64,000 nt of DNA from NCBI RefSeq assembly GCF_006716445.1, contig NZ_VFPA01000003.1, positions 558,001 to 622,000 on the forward strand, read 5' to 3'. The notes under the pieces are model-generated. The model had not been told where the DNA came from, made no database searches, and saw only the letters and a list, made by a program, of their open reading frames with translations. This DNA is from Pseudonocardia kunmingensis. Its GTDB lineage: Bacteria; Actinomycetota; Actinomycetes; Mycobacteriales; Pseudonocardiaceae. A program made the translations under genes and the position numbers. Below are positions 54,837 to 62,253 of this stretch, piece by piece. The stretch's first letter is position 1, and each line of letters starts with the position of its first letter.

Positions 54837-57658
54837 GCCTGCTCAAAGAACCGGACTTCGGGACGCCGGCCCGCGAGGGCGCCGCCACCGTCGAGGTCAC
54901 GATCGACGGCGTCCCGGTGGCAGTGCCGCCGGGCACCTCGGTGATGCGCGCGGCCAAGGAGGCCGGTCTCGACATCCCCAAGCTGTGCGCCACCGACTCC
55001 CTGGAGGCGTTCGGCTCCTGCCGGCTGTGCGTCGTGGAGATCGACGGCGCCCGCGGCACCCCGGCGTCGTGCACCACGCCCGTGGCGCCCGGGATGGTGG
55101 TGCGCACGCAGACCGAGAAGCTGGGCAGGCTGCGCCGCGGCGTCATGGAGCTCTACATCTCCGACCACCCGCTCGACTGCCTCACCTGCTCGGCGAACGG
55201 CGACTGCGAGCTGCAGGACATGGCGGGCGTCACCGGGCTGCGCGAGGTGCGCTACGGCTCCGGCGTCGACGCGGGGGCCAACCACATGGACGCCCCGAAG
55301 GACACGTCCAACCCCTACTTCGACTTCGACGCCTCCAAGTGCATCGCCTGCTCGCGCTGCGTGCGGGCCTGCGACGAGGTGCAGGGCACCATCGCGCTGA
55401 CGATCTCCGGGCGCGGGTTCGACTCGAAGGTCGCCGCGGGCGCGGGCGGCACGTTCATGGAGTCCGACTGCGTGTCCTGCGGTGCCTGCGTGCAGGCCTG
55501 CCCGACGGCCACGCTGCAGGAGAAGTCGGTGATCGAGCTCGGCATGCCGAACCGCTCGGTGATCACCACCTGCGCCTACTGCGGGGTCGGTTGCTCGTTC
55601 AAGGCCGAGCTGCGCGGCGACGAGCTCGTGCGGATGGTGCCCTACAAGGACGGCGGCGCGAACGAGGGCCACTCGTGCGTCAAGGGCCGGTTCGCGTTCG
55701 GCTACGCGAGCCACCCCGACCGGGTCATGGCTCCGCTGCTGCGCGAGTCGATCGCCGACGACTGGCGCGAGGTCTCCTGGGAGGAGGCCATCGGGTTCAC
55801 CGCGCGGCGGCTGCGGGAGATCCAGGCCGCGCACGGCACCGGCTCGATCGGGGCCATCACCTCCTCGCGCACCACGAACGAGGAGGTCTACGCCGTCCAG
55901 AAGATGGTGCGGGCGGTGTTCGGCAACAACAACGTCGACACCTGCGCGCGGGTCTGCCACTCCCCCACCGGCTACGGGCTCAAGCAGACCTTCGGCACGT
56001 CCGCCGGCACGCAGGACTTCAAGTCGGTGGCCAAGGCGGACGTCATCCTGCTGATCGGGGCGAACCCGACCGACGCGCACCCGGTGTTCGCGTCGCGGAT
56101 GAAGCAGCGGCTGCGCAAGGGCGCGAAGCTGATCGTGCTCGACCCGCGGCGGATCGACCTGGTCCGGACACCGCACATCGAGGCCGCCCACCACCTGTCG
56201 CTCGCGCCCGGCACGAACGTCGCGGTGATCAACGCGATGTCCCACGTGATCGTCACCGATGGCCTCGTCGACCGCGAGTTCGTGCAGGAACGCTGCGAGG
56301 GCATCGAGGAGTGGGAGGCCTTCATCGCCCGCCCCGAGCACAGCCCGGAGGCCGTGGAGGAGATCACCGGCGTGCCGGCCGCCGAGATCCGCGCCGCGGC
56401 CCGGCTGTACGCGACCGGCGGCAACGGCGCGATCTACTACGGGCTCGGCGTCACCGAGCACAGCCAGGGCTCGACCACGGTCATGGGCATGGCGAACCTC
56501 GCGATGGCGACCGGCAACATCGGCCGCGAGGGCGTCGGCGTCAACCCGCTGCGCGGGCAGAACAACGTGCAGGGATCCTGCGACATGGGCTCGTTCCCGC
56601 ACGAGCTGCCCGGCTACCGCCACGTGGCCGACGACGACGTCCGCGACATCTACGAGCAGCTGTGGGGCACGCCGATCCTGTCCGAGCCGGGCCTGCGCAT
56701 CCCGAACATGTTCGACTCGGCGCTCGACGGCTCGTTCCGGGCGCTGTTCGTGCAGGGCGAGGACATCGCCCAGTCCGACCCGAACACGCAGCACGTGCAC
56801 GCCGCGTTGGCCGCGCTCGACCTCGTCGTGGTGCAGGACCTGTTCGTCAACGAGACGGCGAAGTTCGCGCACGTCCTGCTGCCCGGCACGTCGTTCCTGG
56901 AGAAGGACGGCACCTTCACCAACGCCGAGCGCCGCATCAACCGCGTCCGCCCGGTGATGGCGCCGAAGACCGGCAAGCACGAGTGGGAGATCGTCTGCGA
57001 GATCGCGCAGGCGATGGGCTACCCGATGCACTACGACTCGTCGAGCCAGATCATGGACGAGATCGCGCTGACGACGCCGACGTTCGCCGGGGTCTCGTTC
57101 TCCCACCTCGACCGGGTGGGCAGCGTCCAGTGGCCGTGCAACGAGGCCGCCCCCGAGGGCACGCCGATCATGCACGCCGACGGGTTCGTGCGCGGCAAGG
57201 GCCGGTTCGTGGAGACGGTCTACGTGCCCACGACCGAACGCAGCACCCGCAAGTTCCCGCTGATCCTCACCACCGGCCGGATCCTGTCGCAGTACAACGT
57301 CGGCGCGCAGACCCGCCGCACCGCCAACGTCGCGTGGCACCCCGAGGACCTGCTCGAGGTGCACCCGCACGACGCCGAGGTCCGCGGCATCACCGACGGC
57401 GACATGGTCACCCTCGCCAGCCGGGTCGGGCAGACGACGCTGCGGGCGCTGGTCTCCGAGCGGATGCCCGTCGGCGTCGTCTACACGACGTTCCACCACC
57501 CGGTCACCGGGGCCAACGTGGTCACGACCGAGAACTCCGACTGGGCCACGAACTGCCCGGAGTACAAGGTCACGGCGGTGCAGGTGGCGCTGTCGACCGC
57601 GCAGGCCGCGGTGCGCGACGAGCTGGCCACGCGGCCGGTGCCGACGGCGGGCGAGTGA
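54833..57658 (+). CDS. fdsA: NAD-dependent formate dehydrogenase alpha subunit, molybdenum catalytic
   Basis: A 941-residue catalytic subunit. N-terminal ferredoxin-like [2Fe-2S] (LCATDSLEAFGSCRLCVVEI), a His/Cys-liganded [4Fe-4S] (DHPLDCLTCSANGDCELQD), two bacterial ferredoxin clusters (CIACSRCVRACDE, CVSCGACVQACPTA), the Mo-domain cluster CAYCGVGCSFKAEL and bis-MGD binding domains. The active-site metal ligand is Cys375 followed by His376 in ARVCHSPTGYG, so it is a cysteine rather than a selenocysteine enzyme. It oxidises formate to CO2 in the cytoplasm. Two-cluster spacing and length match FdsA/FdhF fusions. Confidence 0.95.
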   Translation: MSLLKEPDFGTPAREGAATVEVTIDGVPVAVPPGTSVMRAAKEAGLDIPKLCATDSLEAFGSCRLCVVEIDGARGTPASCTTPVAPGMVVRTQTEKLGRLRRGVMELYISDHPLDCLTCSANGDCELQDMAGVTGLREVRYGSGVDAGANHMDAPKDTSNPYFDFDASKCIACSRCVRACDEVQGTIALTISGRGFDSKVAAGAGGTFMESDCVSCGACVQACPTATLQEKSVIELGMPNRSVITTCAYCGVGCSFKAELRGDELVRMVPYKDGGANEGHSCVKGRFAFGYASHPDRVMAPLLRESIADDWREVSWEEAIGFTARRLREIQAAHGTGSIGAITSSRTTNEEVYAVQKMVRAVFGNNNVDTCARVCHSPTGYGLKQTFGTSAGTQDFKSVAKADVILLIGANPTDAHPVFASRMKQRLRKGAKLIVLDPRRIDLVRTPHIEAAHHLSLAPGTNVAVINAMSHVIVTDGLVDREFVQERCEGIEEWEAFIARPEHSPEAVEEITGVPAAEIRAAARLYATGGNGAIYYGLGVTEHSQGSTTVMGMANLAMATGNIGREGVGVNPLRGQNNVQGSCDMGSFPHELPGYRHVADDDVRDIYEQLWGTPILSEPGLRIPNMFDSALDGSFRALFVQGEDIAQSDPNTQHVHAALAALDLVVVQDLFVNETAKFAHVLLPGTSFLEKDGTFTNAERRINRVRPVMAPKTGKHEWEIVCEIAQAMGYPMHYDSSSQIMDEIALTTPTFAGVSFSHLDRVGSVQWPCNEAAPEGTPIMHADGFVRGKGRFVETVYVPTTERSTRKFPLILTTGRILSQYNVGAQTRRTANVAWHPEDLLEVHPHDAEVRGITDGDMVTLASRVGQTTLRALVSERMPVGVVYTTFHHPVTGANVVTTENSDWATNCPEYKVTAVQVALSTAQAAVRDELATRPVPTAGE

Positions 57659-57882
57659 TGGGCACGGCCACCGTCCCACCGCACGTGCGGATGATCAACG
57701 AGATCGCGGTCCAGTTCGCGCACCACCCGATCCAGGAGGCGGCCGCGGCGATCGCCGCGCACCTGCGCGCGTTCTGGGAGCCGCGGATGACCGCCGCCCT
57801 GCTGGCGCACGTCGACGCGGGTGGCGCCGGGCTCTCCCCGGCGGCTGCGCGCGCGGCCGAGCTGCTGCGGGCCCGGCAATGA
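57658..57882 (+). CDS. fdsD: formate dehydrogenase delta subunit
   Basis: A 74-residue helical protein: PPHVRMINEIAVQFAHHPIQEAAAAIAAHLRAFWEPRMTAALLAHVDAGGAGLSPAAARAAELLR. This matches the small FdsD subunits found after fdsA, needed for assembly or stability of the enzyme. Start ATG overlaps the fdsA stop (TGATG), and the stop overlaps the moeA start (ATGA). Confidence 0.9.
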   Translation: MGTATVPPHVRMINEIAVQFAHHPIQEAAAAIAAHLRAFWEPRMTAALLAHVDAGGAGLSPAAARAAELLRARQ

Positions 57883-59102
57883 GCCGGCTCGCAAGCCCGG
57901 TCGTGAGTGGATACGAGTGCTCCAGCACTCGTATCCACTCACGGCCTTGGGATGCGGCGCGCGAGCGGGCCCACGCGGCCGCGGCGCCGCTCCCGCCGGT
58001 GCGCCTCCCACTCGCGGAGGCCGCGGGCACCGTGCTCGCCGCGCCGCTGGTCGCGGCGGGTGACCTGCCACCGGTGGACCGGTCGGCGATGGACGGCTAC
58101 GCCGTGCGCGGGCCGGGCCCGTGGACGGTCCTGGGCGCGGTCGGCCCCGGCGCACGCCCGCCTGCGGGTCTGCGCGCGGGTGAGGCGTGGGCGGTGGTCA
58201 CCGGCTCCGCCCTCCCCGCAGCCACGGACGCGGTACTGCCCGACGAGGACGCCGTGCGCACCGGCGACCGGCTCACCGGCGCGGTGGCCCCGGGGCGGCA
58301 CGTCCGGCGGGCCGGCGAGGAGTGCGCGGCCCGCGAGGAGCTGGTGCCCGCGGGCGCCGTCGTCCGGCCGCCGGTGCTCGGCCTGGCCGCGGCGCTCGGT
58401 GCGGACGCGCTGCGGGTGCATCCCCGGCCGCGCGTCGCCGCGCTGGTCACGGGCGACGAGCTCGTCACCTCCGGGCGGCCCGGGCCCGGGCGGGTGCGCG
58501 ACGCGATCGGGCCGATGCTGCCCGGCCTGGTGGCACAGGCGGGCGGTCGCGTGGCCGCCCGCGTCCGGCTGCCGGACGAGCGGGCGACGCTGGTCGCCGC
58601 CCTGCGCGACGCGGACGCGGACCTGCTGGTCGTCACCGGATCCTCCGCGGCCGGGCCCGCCGACCACCTGCACGCGGCGCTGGCCGCGCTCGGCGCCGAG
58701 CTCCTCGTCGACGGCGTGGCCTGCCGGCCCGGGCACCCCCAGTCGCTCGCGCGGCTGGCCGACGGCCGGCTGGTCGTGGGCCTGCCCGGCAACCCGCTCG
58801 CCGCGCTCGCCGCGTTCCTCACGCTCGCCGGGCCGGTGCTCGCGGGGCTGCGGGGCGCGCCGCTGCCCGCCCTCGTCGCGGCGCCCGTCCCGGGCGGGCT
58901 GGCCCGCCACGCCACCCGCACCCGGCTCGTGCCGGTGCAGGTCCGCCCGGGCGGCGTCGAGACGGTCGGCCACGGCGGTGCCGCCATGCTCCGCGGCGCC
59001 GCCGTCGCCGACGCGCTGGCCGTCGTCGACCCCGGCCCGGCCGCGGCGATCGCCGCCCGCCTGCTCCCGCTCGATCCGGGAGCGGGCCAGTGGGGCGGCT
59101 GA
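57879..59102 (+). CDS. moeA: molybdopterin molybdenumtransferase MoeA
   Basis: A 407-residue MoeA that inserts molybdenum into adenylylated molybdopterin, supplying cofactor for FdsA. Seen are VDRSAMDGYAVR, LVTGDELVTSG, VVTGSSAAGPADHL and VVGLPGNPLAALAAFLTLAGPVL. Family homology begins at about WDAARERAHAAAAPLPPVRLPLAEA (residue 24). The first ~22 residues (SPVVSGYECSSTRIHSRP) are encoded by a perfect palindrome with no equivalent in the family. ATG 57879 overlaps the fdsD stop; GTG 57903 is the only later start upstream of the conserved part. Confidence 0.9.
   Translation: MSRLASPVVSGYECSSTRIHSRPWDAARERAHAAAAPLPPVRLPLAEAAGTVLAAPLVAAGDLPPVDRSAMDGYAVRGPGPWTVLGAVGPGARPPAGLRAGEAWAVVTGSALPAATDAVLPDEDAVRTGDRLTGAVAPGRHVRRAGEECAAREELVPAGAVVRPPVLGLAAALGADALRVHPRPRVAALVTGDELVTSGRPGPGRVRDAIGPMLPGLVAQAGGRVAARVRLPDERATLVAALRDADADLLVVTGSSAAGPADHLHAALAALGAELLVDGVACRPGHPQSLARLADGRLVVGLPGNPLAALAAFLTLAGPVLAGLRGAPLPALVAAPVPGGLARHATRTRLVPVQVRPGGVETVGHGGAAMLRGAAVADALAVVDPGPAAAIAARLLPLDPGAGQWGG
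57902..57943. repeat. perfect palindrome within the first codons of moeA
   Basis: Two perfect 20-base arms (57902-57921 and 57924-57943) are separated by two bases. The element includes an in-frame GTG and encodes residues 9-22 of MoeA. In RNA it would be a very stable hairpin over or just after the moeA start. Confidence 0.95.
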
Positions 59103-59965
59103 TCGCGCGCCGTCCCGTCCTGCGGATCGGGTCCGGGGGCGCTTCCCGCCGCGTGGACGCCCTCGCCGTCGAGGAGCCGCTCGAGCTGCGCGTCGACGGC
59201 CGCGCCCTCGCCGTCACGATGCGGACGCCGGGGCACGACGTGGAGCTCGCGCACGGGTTCCTGCTCACCGAGGGCGTGATCGGGAGTGGCGCGGACGTCC
59301 GCGACGCCCGCTACTGCGATTCCCGGGACGCCGCGGGCCGCAACACCTACAACGTGCTCGCCGTCGGGCTGGCAGCGGGCGTGCCCGCCCCGGACGCCGG
59401 GGTGGAGCGCAACTTCTACACGACCTCGTCGTGCGGGGTGTGCGGCAAGGCGTCGCTGGACGCGGTGCGGCTGCGGTCGCGGCACTCGCCTGCCGACGAC
59501 CCGGTGCGGGTGGCGCCGGAGGTCCTCGCCGCCCTGCCCGACGTGCTGCGCGACCAGCAGCGGGTGTTCGACCGCACCGGCGGCCTGCACGCGGCCGGCC
59601 TGTTCACCGCGGAGGGCGCGCCGCTCGTGGTGCGCGAGGACGTCGGGCGGCACAACGCGGTGGACAAGGTGCTGGGCTGGGCGCTGCTGCAGGGCCGGGT
59701 GCCCGCCCGCGGGAACGTGCTCGTGGTGTCCGGACGCGCGTCGTTCGAGCTCGCGCAGAAGGCGGTGATGGCCGGAGTGCCGGTCCTGGCGGCGGTCTCG
59801 GCACCGTCCTCGCTGGCGGCGGACCTGGCCGAGGAATGCGGCCTGACCCTCGCAGGCTTCGTGAGAGAAGGAAGACTGAACGTGTACACCCACGGTGCCC
59901 GAATCACCGACCCGCGCCACTTCGCCCATCCAGCCTCCACTTCGCACAAGGCGGGCGCTGTGTGA
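59090..59965 (+). CDS. fdhD: formate dehydrogenase accessory sulfurtransferase FdhD, with extended tail
   Basis: A 291-residue FdhD that passes sulfur to the molybdenum cofactor of formate dehydrogenase. Core motifs: LAVEEPLELRVDGRALAVTMRTPGHDVELAHGFLLTEGVI, the cysteine pair TTSSCGVCGKAS, REDVGRHNAVDKVLGWAL, SGRASFELAQKAVMAGVPVLAAVSAPSSLA and GLTLAGFVREGRLNVYTHG. Family proteins end at about this point; here 21 residues (RITDPRHFAHPASTSHKAGAV) come from a repeat element. GTG 59090 overlaps moeA by 13 bases. A second, differing copy of the natural fdhD 3' end lies at 60570-60650. Confidence 0.9.
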   Translation: MGRLIARRPVLRIGSGGASRRVDALAVEEPLELRVDGRALAVTMRTPGHDVELAHGFLLTEGVIGSGADVRDARYCDSRDAAGRNTYNVLAVGLAAGVPAPDAGVERNFYTTSSCGVCGKASLDAVRLRSRHSPADDPVRVAPEVLAALPDVLRDQQRVFDRTGGLHAAGLFTAEGAPLVVREDVGRHNAVDKVLGWALLQGRVPARGNVLVVSGRASFELAQKAVMAGVPVLAAVSAPSSLAADLAEECGLTLAGFVREGRLNVYTHGARITDPRHFAHPASTSHKAGAV

Positions 59966-60017
59966 AGTGGGGGCACGGTGTGCGAAGTGCGGCGCCCGTC
60001 AGTCGTCGCGGCGCCAG
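59899..60017. repeat. segmental duplication A, copy 1 (fdhD tail to DUF5313 3' end)
   Basis: A 119-base segment repeats almost identically at 61921-62034. It holds a nested palindrome, with CACTTCGCACA-type units pairing with TGTGCGAAGTG-type units over arms of about 31 bases around a GGCGGGCGC loop. It contains the fdhD stop, a 33-base gap and the last seven codons including the stop of the convergent DUF5313 gene. Confidence 0.93.
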
Positions 60018-60391
60018 CGATCGGCGTAGCGCTGGTCGCGTTCGGCGCGGCCTTCCGCGTCGCCCTCCTCGCGCGTCCGCGCGGCGGTGCCCCGGGGATA
60101 GCCGGCCTTCACGGCGCGGTGCTCGGCCGACTCGTACATGTAGGCGGCGGAGTAGAACAACCCGATCAAGGCGCCCCCGAGCGCCGCGCACCCCCGCACC
60201 CACGCCGGGCCCGGCAGGAGCAGGTAGATCACCAGCAGCAGCGGCAGGAGCTGCACCACGGCGCGCACGAAGTGGCGCAGCTGCCAGGTGCGGGTGGTCA
60301 CGTCGTGCAGCACCCACTCGCGGTACCGGGGCGGCAGGCCGGCCCCGTACGAGTAGGCGAGCCAGCGCAGCGGACCCGGACGGACGGTCAC
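59999..60391 (-). CDS. DUF5313 family small membrane protein
   Basis: A 130-residue protein with the DUF5313 pattern: VTVRPGPLRWLAYSYGAGLPPRYREWVLHDVTTRTWQLRHFVRAVVQLLPLLLVIYLLLPGPAWVRGCAALGGALIGLFYSAAYMYESAEHRAVKAGYPRGTAART. Two adjacent membrane spans (about 46-66 and 72-92) are followed by a charged cytoplasmic tail. Function unknown, restricted to actinomycetes. Its last 7 codons are part of a duplicated segment. GTG 60391 chosen; GTG 60400 is 3 codons earlier. Confidence 0.8.
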   Translation of the reverse strand: MTVRPGPLRWLAYSYGAGLPPRYREWVLHDVTTRTWQLRHFVRAVVQLLPLLLVIYLLLPGPAWVRGCAALGGALIGLFYSAAYMYESAEHRAVKAGYPRGTAARTREEGDAEGRAERDQRYADRWRRDD

Positions 60392-60431
60392 GATCAGCAC
60401 CCCAATCGTTGGCGTCCCAAAGTACGTCACT

Positions 60432-60569
60432 CGCACCGGATCAGGGGCAGGGCGCGGTGATGTCCCCGGGTGAGGTGCCGTCCACCGGCTCGGCCGCGCT
60501 GACCCGGTTGCCGCAGAACGCCCCCTGCGGGGCGTCCGTGCCGATGCGCACCGGCGCGGCCGCGGACCC
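60432..60569. repeat. segmental duplication B, copy 1 (beta-helix gene 3' end)
   Basis: A 138-base segment nearly identical to 62115-62253, which is the 3' end of the beta-helix gene and its downstream flank. Differences are few, chiefly at a short tract near 60500-60508. In copy 1 the gene part is cut off at 60569. Confidence 0.93.
60441..60569 (-). pseudogene. fragment: last ~43 codons of a beta-helix protein gene
   Basis: On the minus strand this reads PVRIGTDAPQGAFCGNRVSAAEPVDGTSPGDITAPCP and stop, matching the C-terminus of the intact protein encoded at 62124-63365 with two or three changes. It has no start or upstream part and directly abuts a fragment of fdhD on the other strand. It is a duplicated remnant, not a gene. 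Confidence 0.88.
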
Positions 60570-60650
60570 GAATGCGGCCTCACGCTCGCCGGATTCGTGC
60601 GCAACGGGCGCATGCACGTCTACACCCACGTAGCCCGCGTCGAACCCACG
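60570..60650 (+). pseudogene. fragment: fdhD 3' end
   Basis: The plus strand reads ECGLTLAGFVRNGRMHVYTH then VARVEPTTD, matching the C-terminus of FdhD (ECGLTLAGFVREGRLNVYTH) at 59835-59896 with several substitutions. No upstream fdhD sequence precedes it. It may be the displaced original 3' end of fdhD or the remains of a second fdhD copy. The frame runs on to a TGA at about 60727 inside the convergent lipoprotein gene. Confidence 0.82.
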
Positions 60651-60661
60651 ACTGACCCGGC

Positions 60662-61783
60662 CTACCCGCCGAGGCGACCGAGGCGCTGCGCGTCGGGCCT
60701 GGGTGCGGGCGCGACCGGCTGCCCCTGAAGGTCCTGCACCACCTTCTCGGCCCGGGCCATGTCGGCGTCGTCGCAGGTGGCCAGGCCGATCTCGACACCG
60801 GTGTGGTACTTGATCCCCGACTCGCCCGCCTTCATGCCTTCGAAGCCCGGCTCCATCGGAATCACGAAACCGCACTCGCTGAGCCCGGGTGGGTCATCGG
60901 CCCGGTGCGCGGTGAGCCCACCGATCTCGATCGGCTCACCCACGATCTCGTCCTCGTCGAGGACGGTGAAGTTCACGGCGTAGTCGACGATGTCGCTCCC
61001 GTTGGAGCCGGAGCACCGGTACGGCGCGCCCATCGCGAGGGTCCGGTCCACACCCTCGCCCGGCAGGCGGTACTCCGGATCACCCTCGACGTCGGCGGTG
61101 GCCGCGGCGAGGGCACTGCACGGGTCCTTGCCCAGCAGGGGCGACCGTGGCCCGGTGAGCCCTTCCTGCAGAGTCGGCGGGTGGTCCATCCTGGCGAAGA
61201 CGACGTCGGTGAGGTACCGGTCGAGCGGTTCGCAGGACTCCTTCTCCACGATGTCCGGGCCGTTGATCTCGATGTCGAGACCCACCACGTCGGAGTCCTC
61301 CGACGGGACGAAGGTCCCGCAGCGCGTGCTCTCCGGGTCCCGTTTGATCGTCCGGCCCCCCACCTGCACGGTCGCCCATTCCTCGCCGAAGCGCGCCCCG
61401 CCCTCGGTGTAGGCGAAATCGATCTCCCAGGCGTCGCCGAAGGTACCGAGGTCGAGGTCGCAGGTCGCGATGTCGATGCTCGTCGGCAGGAGAGCGGCGA
61501 CCGGTTTCCCGAAGATCTCCTCTGCGGCGGAGATGTCGTGGAACGCGCAGATGTCGAACGTCCGGGCCCGGGCGTACGCGGGTGCGATCGCGGCGGTCTC
61601 CTCGTCGTAGTCCAGCTCGACCGCGGGCGCCACGGGCTGCGATCCACCACCGGTGGGCGTCGGCACGCCCGGCACCGCGACGGAGCAGGCTGCGGTCGTG
61701 CCCATCGCGAGTACGGCGACGACCGGGACCACGATGCGGGGGAGCACCCCTGGACGATAGATCGTCGCCGATTTCCGAGACAC
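60662..61783 (-). CDS. DUF3558-like lipoprotein
   Basis: A 373-residue secreted lipoprotein. The signal (VLPRIVVPVVAVLAMGTTAAC) ends in a TAAC lipobox. Two similar halves are visible, each with FDICAFHDISAAEEIFG- or DPCSALAAATADVEG-type openings and paired cysteines, as in DUF3558-type actinobacterial lipoproteins. Function unknown; such proteins sit in the outer leaflet of the membrane or wall. GTG 61783 is used, with a GTG at codon 13 as alternative. It lies between two copies of the duplicated segments. Confidence 0.72.
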   Translation of the reverse strand: MSRKSATIYRPGVLPRIVVPVVAVLAMGTTAACSVAVPGVPTPTGGGSQPVAPAVELDYDEETAAIAPAYARARTFDICAFHDISAAEEIFGKPVAALLPTSIDIATCDLDLGTFGDAWEIDFAYTEGGARFGEEWATVQVGGRTIKRDPESTRCGTFVPSEDSDVVGLDIEINGPDIVEKESCEPLDRYLTDVVFARMDHPPTLQEGLTGPRSPLLGKDPCSALAAATADVEGDPEYRLPGEGVDRTLAMGAPYRCSGSNGSDIVDYAVNFTVLDEDEIVGEPIEIGGLTAHRADDPPGLSECGFVIPMEPGFEGMKAGESGIKYHTGVEIGLATCDDADMARAEKVVQDLQGQPVAPAPRPDAQRLGRLGG

Positions 61784-61920
61784 CGCAAGTATGCGGCGCC
61801 ACAGCCGATCAGCAGGCCCCCCTCGGTCCCCGGGTCAGGGCTGACGACCGGTGTATCCGGCCAGCCGGATGTACGCGTCGACGTCCCCGGGCCCCGTGAC
61901 GACCGGGCCGAACGGGCCGA

Positions 61921-62034
61921 CCGAATCACCGACCCGCGCCACTTCGCACATCCAGCCTCCACTTCGCACAAGGCGGGCGCTGTGTGAAGTGGAGGCACGG
62001 TGTGCGAAGTGCCCGTCAGTCGTCGCGGCGCCAG
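61921..62034. repeat. segmental duplication A, copy 2
   Basis: A near-identical copy of 59899-60017, here intergenic. It keeps the last bases of the DUF5313 gene but not its body; only about 80 unrelated bases separate it from duplication B copy 2. The 340-base gap 61784-62123 holds this repeat and nothing else that I can support. Confidence 0.93.
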
Positions 62035-62114
62035 GGCCCGCTCTCTCTCCGACCTCGCGAGCGGGCTGCAGGGAACGCCTGCGCACCGTGCTCGGTGACG
62101 TGATCGCGGCGACG

Positions 62115-62253
62115 CGCACCGGATCAGGGGCAGGGCGCGGTGATGTCCCCGGGTGAGGTGCCGTCCACCGGCTCGGCCGCGGTGACGCTGTTGCCGCAGA
62201 ACGCCCCCTGCGGGGCGTCCGTGCCGATGCGCACCGGCTCGGCCGCGGATCCC
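62115..62253. repeat. segmental duplication B, copy 2 (3' end of the beta-helix gene)
   Basis: The 3' end of the intact beta-helix gene and 9 bases of its flank, duplicated at 60432-60569. Order A-then-B is the same in both copies, so A-(DUF5313)-B was probably duplicated as a block. Confidence 0.9.

Noticed and set aside
53328..57658. Respiratory complex I (nuoEFG) instead of formate dehydrogenase
   Set aside because: The large subunit carries the ARVCHSPT formate dehydrogenase active site and is followed by fdsD, moeA and fdhD; no other nuo genes are present.
54503..57679. Long antisense frame opposite fdsA
   Set aside because: Shadow of a well-supported gene with full catalytic motifs on the plus strand.
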